A stretch of DNA of 64,000 bases from assembly GCA_019232625.1 (NCBI GenBank), contig JAFANP010000053.1:1-64000 (forward strand), given 5' to 3'. Each line of letters starts with the position of its first letter. Position 1 is the first letter of the stretch. The notes beneath the pieces are model-generated. The model was not told the DNA's origin, did not search any database, and was given only the letters and a program-made list of their open reading frames with translations. The translations under genes were made by a program, and so were the position numbers. Positions 63,466-64,000 of this stretch are shown one piece after another. Source of the stretch: Alphaproteobacteria bacterium (lineage in GTDB: Bacteria; Pseudomonadota; Alphaproteobacteria; Sphingomonadales; Sphingomonadaceae).

Positions 63466-64000
63466 CTAGGCTCCGATGGTTTGCAGTTTGAGCGCGCAGC
63501 CCCGGGACTCGATCCGGTTCACCCTGCGCTCGAACACGACCACGTCGCCGGTTATCCCGCAGGGACATTGCTTGCGCTGGACGACGGTCCCGAAATCGTC
63601 GCTCAGTATGAACCCGGGATAGCTCAGCGGCGTCGGGTCCAGGAAGGAGAGCAGGCCGGGCTGGCCGCTGGGCATCGCCGCGAGCGTGCGCGGGTCGCGC
63701 GCGAGCACGGTGATCCACGGCGGGCTGTGCTTCGCCTTGAACGCGCACTCGAACAGCACGGTGTTCAGCTCGACCATGTTGTAGCTGTCCCGTATCGGCG
63801 CCGTGTCGGGAAAGCCGAACGCGGCGGCCAGCCGCTCGTCGAAGACCGTGCGGTCGATGATCTCGTTCTCGCGGCGCTTCCAGCCGCCGATCGCGATGAT
63901 CAGGGATTTCGGGCTCAGCCTGAGCGGGCCGCGCGCCTCCAGATATTTCGCCAGGTCGAGGAGCAGGGGCGGCGGGCCGACGATGTTCACACCCTCGTTC
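63466..64000 (-). CDS. LuxE-like acyl-protein synthetase, 5' end outside window
   Basis: The C-terminal 178 or so residues of a LuxE-type ATP-dependent acyl ligase (usual length about 370). Seen here are IIAIGGWKRRENEIIDR, YNMVELNTVLFECAFKAKHS and PSGQPGLLSFLDPTPLSYPGF, which match the adenylate-forming fold of LuxE. The final Cys-containing CPCGITGDVVV resembles the site near the acyl-accepting Cys. The gene runs off the right edge and a GTG at 63990 is not a true start. It would activate an acid as acyl-AMP and transfer it to LuxC-like Cys296. Confidence 0.85.
   Translation of the reverse strand, partial: NEGVNIVGPPPLLLDLAKYLEARGPLRLSPKSLIIAIGGWKRRENEIIDRTVFDERLAAAFGFPDTAPIRDSYNMVELNTVLFECAFKAKHSPPWITVLARDPRTLAAMPSGQPGLLSFLDPTPLSYPGFILSDDFGTVVQRKQCPCGITGDVVVFERRVNRIESRGCALKLQTIGA

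Noticed and set aside
59926-64000. A bioluminescence operon
   Set aside because: No luciferase (luxAB) gene is present in the window and the operon contains an O-methyltransferase instead.

Overview
The window is a high-GC stretch of a chromosome that most resembles an alphaproteobacterium of the Sphingomonadales. The basis is indirect: TonB-dependent receptors with Ala/Pro-rich linkers, an UrcA-family protein, a DUF3309 mini-protein, Flp pilins, a TonB-receptor/tryptophan-halogenase pair, and several families of short GC-rich palindromic repeats between genes. No rRNA, tRNA, CRISPR array or intact transposase gene was seen.

Layout. 1-8.7 kb: the start of a truncated M13 zinc peptidase, then a leucine-catabolism group on the plus strand (methylcrotonyl-CoA carboxylase beta and alpha, a MaoC-fold hydratase, a CitE-like lyase). 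It is interrupted by a DUF559 nuclease gene bracketed by repeats and by a CPBP membrane protease. 8.7-14.2 kb: a prepilin-peptidase N-domain fragment, a TelA operon, two Flp pilins, mutT and a methyltransferase, with an array of hairpin repeats. 14.2-26.3 kb: a TonB receptor, UrcA, a LytS/LytTR two-component pair, exported hypotheticals, a PAS-PAS-GGDEF-EAL protein, an orphan receiver and DUF3309. 26.3-45.7 kb: a carbohydrate-use region with a GH5 lipoprotein, a 1752-residue RTX-secreted nuclease, three tandem GH43 proteins, and a minus-strand block of sugar ABC transporter, solute-binding lipoprotein, TonB receptor and flavin-dependent halogenase. 45.8-49.3 kb: a TetR-led gene train of small proteins. 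49.6-64.0 kb: a biosynthetic cluster.

The final 14 kb is the most unusual part. A 2657-residue NRPS (TubC docking-C-A-T-C-A-T-C, no thioesterase) is followed by a free carrier protein and an S9 peptidase. Facing it on the minus strand are relatives of LuxE, LuxD and LuxC, the fatty-acid reductase complex of bioluminescence, followed by a SAM-dependent O-methyltransferase. No luciferase gene is present. The second adenylation domain carries a ten-residue code (DFWNIGMVHK) that matches the threonine signature exactly by my alignment. The cluster looks able to make a short Thr-containing peptide and to activate and reduce an acyl group to an aldehyde. That link is inference. The lux-like operon runs off the right edge, so the cluster is incomplete here.
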